Source: Seminavis robusta (lineage: Eukaryota > Bacillariophyta > Bacillariophyceae > Naviculales > Naviculaceae). Taken from it: DNA of 64,000 nt. The notes beneath the pieces were generated by a model that saw only the letters and a program-made list of their open reading frames with translations, was not told the origin of the DNA and did not search any database. The DNA lies in NCBI GenBank assembly GCA_903772945.1, contig CAICTM010000046.1, forward strand, positions 62,001 through 126,000, read 5' to 3'. Positions within the stretch are counted from its first letter, which is position 1; each line of letters starts with the position of its first letter. Shown here in pieces: positions 11,012 to 20,104 of this stretch. Both the position numbers and the translations under genes were made by a program.

Positions 11012-11974
11012 TCAATCCTTCTTTATCGTAGCCGTACTGTGATTTGCCTGGTCAATGATGTGCAGTAGTTCTTCAAAGGTGCAGAACCAAAGCTCACACA
11101 TTTTTGGTAGGATGACAAAGCAGCTCTTGTCCTGACAGGCAGGGCAATTACAGGTTGCCAAGAAACTGGAGAATTTCTTATCCTTGGCTTGGACGATCAA
11201 CCTAGGCGGTGGTTGTTGCGCAGAAGGCTCGATCGTGACTTGGTCGTTTTTGTTTGAAGAAGACAAAGAGAGTGGAAAGCACCTACAGACCCATCTCAAC
11301 AAAGCGTGAGGACCCACGTGCCATCCCAAGCATAAGCCCAGAGTCGTTACTACGAGAAGAATCACATTGTTCTTGAGGTCGTGCAGCAGCATGGCATGCA
11401 TGAAAAAAGTCAAATGCTTGGCGGTATCTGCAAATGCAAAGATGTGATCCTCGTAGTGTTTCCCTGGAATCCCCTGAAGGTTGTTGTGGGCAGAGTGCAC
11501 CACGGACTGGATGAGTCGGAGAGACGTCTTTTTGGGCAGGCAAAAGGCAACCAATGCCCGTAGATGCAAACCTAGATCTAGCCACGACATGCAGACCAGA
11601 AGCACAATAGTACTACTACTGGAAGCAGTCTCGCCTGACAGTGTCAACATGTGATGAAGCATGTAGAGCAGACTGGTGAGGCAATCAAACAGGACCCCCA
11701 CAAAAATGAAGAGCACCAATCCTTGTTGGAGTACATTGAGTATGACAGCCAAATGGCTGATGCAGTTGAGAAATGAAGCCACCAGAAGGACCTTGTGCAG
11801 CAGGGCTGTGTAGACCGCGTAGTCTGAATGGCCTTTGGTTGCTTCAGTCATATAATTATTTGACTTCAGAGCGGAAAGCAAAATGCAGCTGCATAAAAAC
11901 AGAATGGACCAGCCCACAAGTTTGTCTTGCCAGTACTGCAGGCTCCTCTGCGTTCCGCCACGACCTCCCGGCAT
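11012..11974 (-). CDS. multipass membrane protein, function unknown
   Basis: A 320-residue protein with at least four to five hydrophobic segments: WSILFLCSCILLSALK, VYTALLHKVLLVASFL, LVLFIFVGVLFDCLTSLLYML, IVLLVCMSWLDLGLHL and NVILLVVTTLGLCLGWHVG. A hydrophilic tail of about 90 residues holds a CNCPACQDKSC cluster (two CxxC-like pairs) that could bind a metal or form disulfides. A helix with FCLPKKTSLRLIQSVVHSAHNN lies between membrane segments. No transporter or enzyme family was recognised. It is convergent with the EF-hand gene (188 bases between stops) and divergent from the sulfotransferase at 12366. The ATG at 11974 is the only good start. Confidence 0.65.
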   Translation of the reverse strand: MPGGRGGTQRSLQYWQDKLVGWSILFLCSCILLSALKSNNYMTEATKGHSDYAVYTALLHKVLLVASFLNCISHLAVILNVLQQGLVLFIFVGVLFDCLTSLLYMLHHMLTLSGETASSSSTIVLLVCMSWLDLGLHLRALVAFCLPKKTSLRLIQSVVHSAHNNLQGIPGKHYEDHIFAFADTAKHLTFFMHAMLLHDLKNNVILLVVTTLGLCLGWHVGPHALLRWVCRCFPLSLSSSNKNDQVTIEPSAQQPPPRLIVQAKDKKFSSFLATCNCPACQDKSCFVILPKMCELWFCTFEELLHIIDQANHSTATIKKD

Positions 11975-12365
11975 CTTCCTTTCTTGGTGGTACCACCTGG
12001 AGTGTCGTCTTCATGTATGTCGAAAGATGAGAGAAGCAATCAGATGCAAATGGTATACTTCATTACCAGCAAGAGTAAAATATTCTTCACACAAACGAGG
12101 ACAAGCAACGGCTTTTGCTGGATAGGAACACTCGTGAATGTTGCTTGTTTTGTGGCCTTGGTTTGCTCTGACAGGACTCACTGTTCGTGTCTGATTTCTG
12201 CATGTCGTCCAACGCGTGGCGTGGAAGTCAAAGAGCAAACGATCTTCGACTTTTGGCGATTGTCATTTCTTTCGCACCGACAACAATCACTGCATGCATG
12301 CATCCAAAGGACCAACCACTCATCTTTTTATTACCTTCAGCCTACGTTACATACACAGCACCGCC
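11975..12365. promoter_or_regulatory. shared upstream region of two divergent genes
   Basis: 391 bases between the ATG at 11974 (leftward) and the ATG at 12366 (rightward). The rightward frame is open further upstream, but the ATG at 12366 lies in a good context (CCGCCATGATGG) and precedes a type II membrane topology, so it is preferred. Confidence 0.45.
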
Positions 12366-13844
12366 ATGATGGAACTTACGAGTACTGCCGCTCGCATTCC
12401 CAAGGAGAGTGATCCGAGCATTCCTACTGTGGATGCCGAGCCCGTGGATATTGTAACCTGCGGCTCCTTCGAAACCGGGATCAGTGCCTGCACGGCGCAG
12501 TCCAACAGCACTTTGTTCCGCCATGCCAATTCTCTGAATGAGATTTCGTGGTCATTATGGAGTGACAATGGTGGAGAGAGACGTTGTCTCTTATTGAACT
12601 GCGTCACCACGGGAAGCAATCCTCCATCGCCGTCGTCCGTCATGTCCGCCAACACTTCCACACCCCTCAATGCCGTCAAACCGACATCCAGCAGTCGTGG
12701 CCACTATACTGGTAGCAACCGTAACGTATGCCTCTTCATCAAACTCACAGTCTTTTTCTTGGCGAGTTTCCTGGCGGGCATGACAGTGCAGCAAAAGGTT
12801 GCAGCTGCATCATTGTCCACTGCAACCATCAAAACCACGACCAGCAACCTTCGCAACACGAATGGTAGAACGACCAGTACTACTAGTACTACTATTGTTT
12901 ACGGACATGTCCACATGGCCAAGACGGGAGGTACCAACTTGAACGGGATGCTCGCCACACGGTACGAACGTGTCTGCGGTCACAAGGGATACAGTTACGA
13001 TGCTATAGCCCACAACCAACGCACTCGAGAATGGCAAGCATCCACCGAAAAGTACGGCGACGGCTTGTACACGCTGCACGATTCTATTACTCAAATCAAA
13101 CCCAATTACAATCGAGGACGTGTCCCGCCCAAAGTCATGTTTGAAATTGGATTCCAAGATTGCGATTGGATCAGTTTGGAAGATCCCGGATGGAGGGCAT
13201 GGCCTCATCATGTCTTGCCCGATTTGAAAATGGCCACCACGGATGCTAATAACGATGATGATGATGGTAATGATGATGATGGTAATGATAATGACGCAAC
13301 AACAACAACCACGAGATTGGAGTTGCACGTTCCTTGTCGAGATCCCGTTGATCATTTGCTCTCCATGTGTCATTACCAGAGCATTGATTTTGACTGCAGT
13401 ATTCCCTTTGAGTCGGATGTCGGCACCAAGAAACACAATCATGATTCTTCCAAACAAACTGCCGATACCACCATGGAAGAACAAATTGATTCCTGCCTCA
13501 TGGGATTGGGCCGATTTCACCACGAACTAGCCAATCTGCCACACACCGACTTGAAATGCTTTGACTACCAACAACAGGATCTCTACCTACAGTACATGGA
13601 TCAACGATTGCAACCACGACGACAGCAACAAACATATGTTTGGAGGGCATCGGATCGAAAACGACATTACGAACAAGAGTGTCTGGGTGGGCACGACAAT
13701 GATGACGATGTGCAGCATGCCACCAAGCAAAAGGAGAGATTGCAAGAGCGCATCGCAAACTACCTCCTGAAACACCATGACTATTATCGATTCTGTAAAG
13801 ACTGTCGAGGGAGCCCACAAGATTTATTTCCTGCTGCTGCATAA
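12366..13844 (+). CDS. type II membrane sulfotransferase
   Basis: A 492-residue protein. About 120 N-terminal cytosolic residues are followed by one membrane helix (CLFIKLTVFFLASFLAGM, about 122-140), the topology of Golgi sulfotransferases. After a Thr/Ser-rich stem, VYGHVHMAKTGGTNLNGML carries the KTGGT version of the 5'-phosphosulfate loop. LELHVPCRDPVDHLLSMCHY carries the Arg-Asp-Pro and Ser of the 3'-phosphate site seen in heparan-type and related carbohydrate sulfotransferases. An Asp/Asn-rich insertion (DDDDGNDDDGND) lies between them. The likely role is sulfation of a glycan or protein in the Golgi, plausible for a diatom that makes sulfated extracellular polysaccharide (inference). 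The acceptor is unknown. Confidence 0.8.
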   Translation: MMELTSTAARIPKESDPSIPTVDAEPVDIVTCGSFETGISACTAQSNSTLFRHANSLNEISWSLWSDNGGERRCLLLNCVTTGSNPPSPSSVMSANTSTPLNAVKPTSSSRGHYTGSNRNVCLFIKLTVFFLASFLAGMTVQQKVAAASLSTATIKTTTSNLRNTNGRTTSTTSTTIVYGHVHMAKTGGTNLNGMLATRYERVCGHKGYSYDAIAHNQRTREWQASTEKYGDGLYTLHDSITQIKPNYNRGRVPPKVMFEIGFQDCDWISLEDPGWRAWPHHVLPDLKMATTDANNDDDDGNDDDGNDNDATTTTTRLELHVPCRDPVDHLLSMCHYQSIDFDCSIPFESDVGTKKHNHDSSKQTADTTMEEQIDSCLMGLGRFHHELANLPHTDLKCFDYQQQDLYLQYMDQRLQPRRQQQTYVWRASDRKRHYEQECLGGHDNDDDVQHATKQKERLQERIANYLLKHHDYYRFCKDCRGSPQDLFPAAA

Positions 13845-14773
13845 AGGCTCCAGTCACAACTAACTATTTGATCGGGACGACAATTCGCCGGGTCTCCCCC
13901 TTTCTCCGCCAAGTTTGATTGAGCCATGGAAGGTGCTGATCAATCCAATCAATCAATCAATCAAAACAGCGACACCGCTTCCGTACGAACTGACGAACTT
14001 GTGTGCAGCCATTTGCGTTGCCGTGCTTGAAGCAGCGCAAGCAAATGCCAACGTTTCCAACCAAGCAGTGTCTTCTTCGTACCGTCCACCCGCACTGCAG
14101 TTTGGTTTGGTTTTGGTGCCTAGTTGTCCTTTTGTCGCAGTGTGCCATACGTTACTTTATCCATGCTTCGTGAGAGACATGCCGTGTACCTTTACAATGT
14201 AACCTAGAATATATTGTAGAATTGTATCAATGAAAAACAACTGGCTGCTGAGAGTTGCCTGCTTTCTTTTTGTTGCACAAACGAATACACAGCAGAGGGG
14301 ATGCCGTGAGTTGCAACACAAGCCCATCCCTCCCGTCAAACTATGCATAGTCGAGGCTTCACAAATATAGTAGTGGCAGACGTTGCAAAGAACATGTATC
14401 TGGGCCCCACATCTTGCTCCACTTCCTAACTATGTCCGTCTTCGGTTCCCTTGGCCATCACCAAAAGGCAAAGGCATGCAATGTCTCACTTCTGGCACAC
14501 ACACACACAAATGGCAGTCCCCAAAAACTTCGTTCCCTCATTGATGGCTCTTCCTTTTTATTACTAAAAATAAACAAACAGTACGTTCCACGGACACTCA
14601 AAAAGGGGCTCCTTGCTTCAAGGAACACCGCCACACAACAACCGAGCTTTGTGATAGAGTTGTCATATGGTTGCTTCTAATTTACTATATGGCATATGCG
14701 TGGAGTAAGCTCGGGAGGGCCACGTTCAGGAGTCTCGAGTCTGAGCGGAACAAGATCCTACCCGACACAACAG
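13845..14773. other. convergent intergenic DNA, no gene seen
   Basis: 929 bases between the ends of two convergent genes. It contains an AATC repeat (about 13947-13966) and a short CA run near 14500. Nothing codes convincingly. Confidence 0.5.
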
Positions 14774-17338
14774 CTACCGTTCATTCCGCAACCCTCGTTG
14801 CCGGCCTTCCTTGTGGCTTCCATCCTTCTTCGTCTTTACTCTCTCCTTTTTGGATCCTCCTTTTCGTTTCTGCTCTTCCTGGTTGAGTGCTTGTTCGTAC
14901 TCGTGCTCAATGTGCTGTGCTTCGTACTCGGACATTTCGCCGACGTAGAAGGCACGAATCATTTCCTGATCCTCTAGAGATAGCATTTGACTCTGCCACG
15001 TAAATTGTCCCGGTTGTTCGAATTGCATCTTGATTCGAGTGACTGCCATGAAGCAAAGATTAGTAAGCAAGCGAGGATATACAAAAAGTCGTGAGAGGTG
15101 CCACGTGGGGAGTGTGAGTCGAGTCCGATCGGTGTTCCACTTACCCTGCTTCGGAAGCAGCGCCACTACATCGCGCGGTAGATAGTCTGAAAACCCAAAC
15201 AAGTCGTCGTCTGGTACCCTTGCCCCGACGGTGGCATTGGCCACTCGGAATCGATCTGCAGCGTTCCCATCAGCCCAGTTTACCAACGATTGCCGTTCCA
15301 GATAGGTTCCATCTCCCACTGGCTTTTCTTTCATTGGTATTTCAAAGTGAAAGGAACTGGTGTGATGGGCTGCCCTCGTCCCGGAATCGAAGCGAATTTC
15401 GTGTCGTGACAGCACTTCCATAGTGACGGAGGAAACATGAATTGGGTGAGCCTCTCGAGCAAAACTGTAGATTTCCCAAACCTCCGTCTCGTGAAGCTGG
15501 GGGTTCTCCGTAATGGGAGCATGCCACGGCAAGCTTCCTTCCATGGGCAAACTGGCCAAGCCCACTTCCTCATAGAGACGGGAATCCGGCCACAAGATGG
15601 GATTGCCGTGGGCATCTACCGCAGGCTCTGCCGTTCCCAACAGCGGGGGTAATGGATCACCCAAGGCACTCGGTATTCCACCGAATACCGCCAGCTTTCG
15701 AACTCGAACATAGCCCTCACTGATGGCTTCTTCGTCGTCGCCCAGTAATGATGGTGCTGACAATCCAGCTTTCTTGGTAATGATCAAAGGGGAAGACGTG
15801 CCCGGAGGATGATGGGAATGTGGTAAATGCTGCAAAAGCGGCGCAACGTCAAAGTCGCTGTATTCGGGAACGGAGTCATCCAATTCGAGTTCGACATCCA
15901 ATGCCATGATTACGTTGGTGGACGAAAATCGAAAGCTTCCTTCCGTGTCACCCCGAAAGGGCTCGTCGCCGGCAGTGTTGGTCATGAGAAGCCGAAAGCC
16001 TTCCAGATTCTGAAAGTCCAGCAGAATATCGTATCGAGAGGATGGCTCCATGAGCAGCGTGTCTCGTGTGGTGAGCTCGGGTGACAGGCCTTGACCACCT
16101 CCAAGAAGAGTGAACTGTAGCGGCACTGAAGTGGTGGGTTCCTCGTCGTTGTTGTTGTTTTGGTTGTCAGTGGTTGGTAGAACCTCTGCACGGAACTGAA
16201 TGGCTAGGAATCGACTGTGGCACGCATTGAGCAACCGTAGCCGGTAGCGACGCGGTTCGACGGGATACTTGGGCCAAATTTTGCCATTTACCGTCATGAC
16301 ATCCCCAAGGAAAATGTAGTCAGGTTGTGCAGGTTGTGGATGTGTTTCGGGGTGCATTGTTGCGTTACTCTGTGTTGCGTTGCTTTGAGCCTCTGTTGTC
16401 GCGTCTGTTGTGGATGATGGAAAGTAGAGCTCTCCATTTTCTTTGAACATTCGATCTTGAATCACAAAAGCGGCCTCGTACGGCCCAGCCGGCAAATGCA
16501 ACGGATTGTCTGGAAGGCCCGTGTCAAATATATCTCGCAAAATATACAATGCGGAGAGGCCCGCATAAATATTAAAGCTCGAGATGCCAAGCGTCTGATC
16601 ATGAAACCACAAACAGGTCGCCGGCTGTTGATTCTGGTATGTGTAGACATTGCCGGCGAATTCAGAGCCCGTCACATCCAACCCAGGGCCAAAGAAAGCT
16701 TCTGGATCCCCCTCGTATGTGCTGGCGACGTGTCCCCCGTGAAGCCTAGGGACAATGGGGACGCCATAGTGTTCCACCGTTACTCCGGAATCACGGTTGT
16801 TTTTCTTTTTGCGGCCTCCTTTTCGATCTTCTTTGTCCGCTTTATTTTGCGTAGTAGTGACATGTGTCAACCCATATGCCCAGGGAAGGCCACTCGTGGA
16901 GGTACTGGATTCGTCGGGTAAGATGGACTCTCCATGGACCAGATCGGTGAGCAAGTAATCCCCGGGACTGATTTGATTCTCCCACTTGATTTGTAGGGGT
17001 TGATAGCTCTGAGCAATGACGGTTTTACCTGGCCATGTAAAACCAGTGTCTTCCGTACCGTACCCATAGATTGGTGTTGGTAGCGGATCCCCCGTGGTAG
17101 GATCCACCAGCCCGGTAAAGACTTGACTCTCTTGAACGGCAATCTCCAAGAATCCGCTAGTAGTGTTCCATTCCCATTGCTCATCCAGCAAGTTGGGGGC
17201 AACGGTTGCAAACTTAGGTTGCAGATCTGGATCTATCAAGCCTTCTTGGATGGGGGCAGCATGGTTGCTAGTAATGCTAAAAGCAAAGGCTAGCAGCACC
17301 ACAGAAAGCAGCTTGTTCCCAGGTGGGGGTCGGGTCAT
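14774..17338 (-). CDS. multicopper-oxidase-fold protein lacking most copper ligands
   Basis: 854 codons unspliced; 820 residues if the 15043-15144 intron is removed. A signal peptide (LLSVVLLAFAFSITSNHA) starts it. The order of blocks follows CotA/bilirubin-oxidase-type multicopper oxidases: RLHGG (H200), YQNQQPATCLWFHDQTLG (about 235-252), NVYAGL-like FNIYAGLSALYILRD, LRLLNACHSRFLAIQF, HPIHVSSVTMEVLSRHE (H631) and FTWQSQMLSLEDQEMIR near the end. In active relatives the ligand motifs are HLH, HDH, HPIHLH and HCHILEHEDYDM. Here they read RLH, HDQ, HPIHVS and QSQMLSLEDQEM, so the type 1 Cys and His and several type 2/3 His are gone. The fold is kept, so it is probably a non-oxidase, secreted binding or structural protein (inference). 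The basic Lys/Gly/Arg tail is extra to the family. It is divergent from the gene at 18016. Confidence 0.8.
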   Translation of the reverse strand: MTRPPPGNKLLSVVLLAFAFSITSNHAAPIQEGLIDPDLQPKFATVAPNLLDEQWEWNTTSGFLEIAVQESQVFTGLVDPTTGDPLPTPIYGYGTEDTGFTWPGKTVIAQSYQPLQIKWENQISPGDYLLTDLVHGESILPDESSTSTSGLPWAYGLTHVTTTQNKADKEDRKGGRKKKNNRDSGVTVEHYGVPIVPRLHGGHVASTYEGDPEAFFGPGLDVTGSEFAGNVYTYQNQQPATCLWFHDQTLGISSFNIYAGLSALYILRDIFDTGLPDNPLHLPAGPYEAAFVIQDRMFKENGELYFPSSTTDATTEAQSNATQSNATMHPETHPQPAQPDYIFLGDVMTVNGKIWPKYPVEPRRYRLRLLNACHSRFLAIQFRAEVLPTTDNQNNNNDEEPTTSVPLQFTLLGGGQGLSPELTTRDTLLMEPSSRYDILLDFQNLEGFRLLMTNTAGDEPFRGDTEGSFRFSSTNVIMALDVELELDDSVPEYSDFDVAPLLQHLPHSHHPPGTSSPLIITKKAGLSAPSLLGDDEEAISEGYVRVRKLAVFGGIPSALGDPLPPLLGTAEPAVDAHGNPILWPDSRLYEEVGLASLPMEGSLPWHAPITENPQLHETEVWEIYSFAREAHPIHVSSVTMEVLSRHEIRFDSGTRAAHHTSSFHFEIPMKEKPVGDGTYLERQSLVNWADGNAADRFRVANATVGARVPDDDLFGFSDYLPRDVVALLPKQGKWNTDRTRLTLPTWHLSRLFVYPRLLTNLCFMAVTRIKMQFEQPGQFTWQSQMLSLEDQEMIRAFYVGEMSEYEAQHIEHEYEQALNQEEQKRKGGSKKERVKTKKDGSHKEGRQRGLRNER
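15043..15144 (-). other. predicted 102-base in-frame intron
   Basis: On the minus strand GTAAGT begins at 15144 and a pyrimidine-rich stretch ends in CAG at 15043. The length is divisible by three and it has no stop codon, so retention would add 34 residues without breaking the frame. Removing it joins LLPKQ to VTRIKMQFEQPGQF, matching the spacing of the multicopper oxidase family just before the last copper motif. Confidence 0.72.
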
Positions 17339-18015
17339 TTTGGCTAGACTGTGTTTCTGATGAGGTTGGTGTTGCCTACTGTACGGTACCGGTAGCTACT
17401 AGTTAGATATTGCTAGCTGGCTAGATAGATTTTGGTTGTGAGCTTGTATAGCCAGCAGGAAACGATTTGGTGAGGGCCAGATTCTTGCAATACATGTGAT
17501 GAGTCACACTTTTGGCCAGGCAATTTAGTTCTGATGAGAGCTCAACAAGACCAAACAAAGCGCTGGCACTTGGTTTCCTATGACAGAGCCAATTTTGTGA
17601 ATAGATCATGACCGTCCCGTGTGCCGTTCTTCATGCTAAGTATCTGTATTTTAGATCTTCAAACATCTAAGTATCTTTGTGCGCTAAAAGTTTGAATTTG
17701 GTACTTAGCCAGTATAGAAAAATTAGTACCAGCACCTTGCCTTGTGCGGGTAGGTCTAGTTTTTGTTGCGTCCTGCCATCGTGCTCAACTAAAACCTTTT
17801 TGTCCATCAAAGCAACTTGAACAAGTGAACCGAACATCTTCACTGGATTCTCCCAGAAAGAATGAGACAGTGGCAATTTGATTTCATCCCAGCCTTTCGA
17901 TCTGAGAGCCACAAAATCCAATTGGCCCAGAGCACACAGAGCTTGGGTTCCTGCCAACAGATACAATCTATATAGCCAGCTGCATCTCTTCCATAATAAT
18001 ATTATATATATTCCA
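17339..18015. promoter_or_regulatory. shared upstream region of two divergent genes
   Basis: 677 bases between the oxidase-like gene (leftward, start 17338) and the repeat-domain secreted gene (rightward, start 18016). An AT-rich AATAATATTATATATATTCC stretch lies just upstream of 18016 and may serve as a core promoter. Other open frames here are shadows. Confidence 0.5.
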
Positions 18016-19769
18016 ATGAAGACAGCCTGGACAAACACCACTGTGGCAGTGCTCCTCGTTTCTTGCCTTCCAGCATTGGCTCGAGCTGGTTCCCGCACCC
18101 AGCTCCGAGGACGCCACCGAGCCAGGTCTCTCAAGGTTGATAACACCAGAGGAATTGACTTTCCAGGCTTTCGCTATGTGCCATGGTGTATGTTAGACGA
18201 GAAGGAACAAGCGCAAGCGAGTGACATTGAATGTAGGTGGATTGGCGTGTAAATCGAATCAAGGCAACGTAGTCCTTTTGGTTTCTGATGATTATTTGTC
18301 AATTATTGCTTATTTCAGGGGAAGAAGATACCTGGAACATTCCAGGAACTGGATCCAATGAAGAAGACTCATTCTATGTCATCACAGAAAGAAGTCTTGC
18401 AGCAAATGATACAGTAGCTGGGTCTTTGGCTGCCATGGGATGGACTGAGGAAATCTATGATTGCTATGTTAATCATTACGTTGGGTATGATTGGAGCGGT
18501 ACGTGAAAGATTGACCACGCTTTGCATTCACCTCACAGCCATGCGTTAATGTTCCCGGACCAACTCAACCAATGTTGCTACTTACGTGCTTGCTTGCTTG
18601 CTTGCTTGGGACGACCAGAAATGGAAGAATATGACATGGTTCCATATTGGCAGACCCTTGGCTGGAGTGAAAGCAGCTGGAATGGTGAAACTGCATACCC
18701 GGAATCGGAAAACATGGAGTGGAACGAGCTCAATGCAACACAACAGGCCGCGGCTATCGCACTCTGCTATTTTGAGGAGCTTTGGATGGAAACGAACATT
18801 ACTCAATGGGAGGAATATATCAATGCCGCAATCTGCAATACGGACGTCAAGACGGACGCCCCAACAGATGGTCCCGTCCCGGCTGAACCCGTCACCGATG
18901 CTCCTGTGTCAACTGATGCTCCCACAGACCCTCCTCTCACTGATGCTCCCACAGATGCTCCAACAGACGCCCCCGTCACCGATGCACCCAACACTGATTC
19001 TCCCACTGCTTCACCCACAGCTGCCGAAACAGCGGCGGAGACTGCTGCCCAAACCGCTGCCCAGACCGCTGACCAGACCGCTGCCCAGACCGCTGCCGAA
19101 ACGATGGCCCAAACGATTGCGCAGTCTGTCTCCCAAACAGGAGTACAGTCCGCAGTTTCCACAAGCGAAACAGAAGAGGACGGAGAAGGAACTGCAACAG
19201 AGGATGATAATGAAGAAGGGGGAACTGAAGCTGTGTACGTGAGCAACCCAAACAACCGTTTCCTTCTTTGGAGCTGGTTGTTTGAAGCGAGTCGAGCTGC
19301 TGCTGTTACCCTTGGATATGATGAAGCGACATGGAATCAACCAATGACTGCTGCAGTAGAAGCCATGGTGTTTGATGATTTGAATGCAGACCAGGTAGAA
19401 GCCACATATGTTCTTGGACTCGCACCAGGTGAAGTGTGGGATTGCAACATCAACCATTTTAGATCTTACAACTGGGACGAACTCGACGAAGCAGGAGGTA
19501 TGTAATCAAATTGAACTGTATCAACGCCCGTGCACTTCGAGTCAATTCTCGGCTGACCCGTTCTTGTTTTTCTGCTTGACCGCCTAGTCCGCACCCATTA
19601 TGAGGTTCTTGGTTGGACCTTTGAAACATGGAGTGTAGAGGGCGACGCGCCTGAAACCGAGGGAGCCTCGTTTGCTTCCTTGGAAGAGGGCCAGCAAAAT
19701 GCTGCAAGACAGCTTTGCTACCGCGAAGAAACCTGGGATAAACGTAACTTGATCGACTGGGTCATGTGA
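18016..19769 (+). CDS. secreted protein with repeated Trp-rich domains and TDAP/TAAQ linkers
   Basis: Exons 18016-18232, 18319-18498, 18619-19497 and 19588-19769 (GT-AG) join to 485 residues. A signal peptide (TTVAVLLVSCLPALARA) precedes a Cys-containing domain. Four related units follow, one per exon or half exon, each with a pattern like LGWSESSWN, a WxxL or FDDL centre, a Q-AA-x-LCY core and a closing EExW or WDCxxNHxxxYxW motif. Between the second and third units lies a linker of TDAPTDAP followed by TAAQTAAQT repeats and an acidic stretch. Exon borders coincide with domain borders, as expected for exon-shuffled modules. I know similar LGW units from diatom secreted proteins but not their function; no enzyme motif is visible. 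Its neighbours are the oxidase-like gene and the LRR array. Confidence 0.75.
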
Positions 19770-20104
19770 GTGACGAATGTCGTCATTCAACCAGGAGAGC
19801 CAGCCTAGGAGCGCACTCAGCGGAGCCAGCAATTGGACTGGCCGACTTACTCTTCGTCAAGCATGTATGTAGGCGGACACTTGATGTAGAAGGGGGGACT
19901 TGGTCCCTAGAATCCACAGAAAGAATTCAGTACAACTCATAGTAATCCAAATTTTGACAACACAAATCTAGCTCCTGCAGGGCTGTCTAGCTAGGGCCTC
20001 GATATGGAGCCTTATACCATGGCACTGTCCCAATTAGACAAACCTACTGCTGTTCTCCTAGACTTGTTTCGGTGGCTTGGGATAGCTAGCAATTTGACGA
20101 GGTT
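19770..20104. other. convergent intergenic DNA
   Basis: Gap between the ends of two convergent genes. It holds the 3' ends of both and no coding signal. Confidence 0.5.

Noticed and set aside
12216-12365. 50-codon upstream extension of the type II sulfotransferase
   Set aside because: Begins without an ATG; the ATG at 12366 has a better context and gives the expected short cytosolic tail.
18586-19242. Plus-strand frame overlapping exon 3 of the LGW-domain gene
   Set aside because: It reads Leu/Pro/Arg low-complexity sequence from the repeat in a wrong register.
18803-19255. Minus-strand frame rich in GASVGASV under the repeat-linker gene
   Set aside because: It mirrors the TDAP/TAAQ repeat on the opposite strand, and the plus-strand exons have good splice sites and domain similarity.
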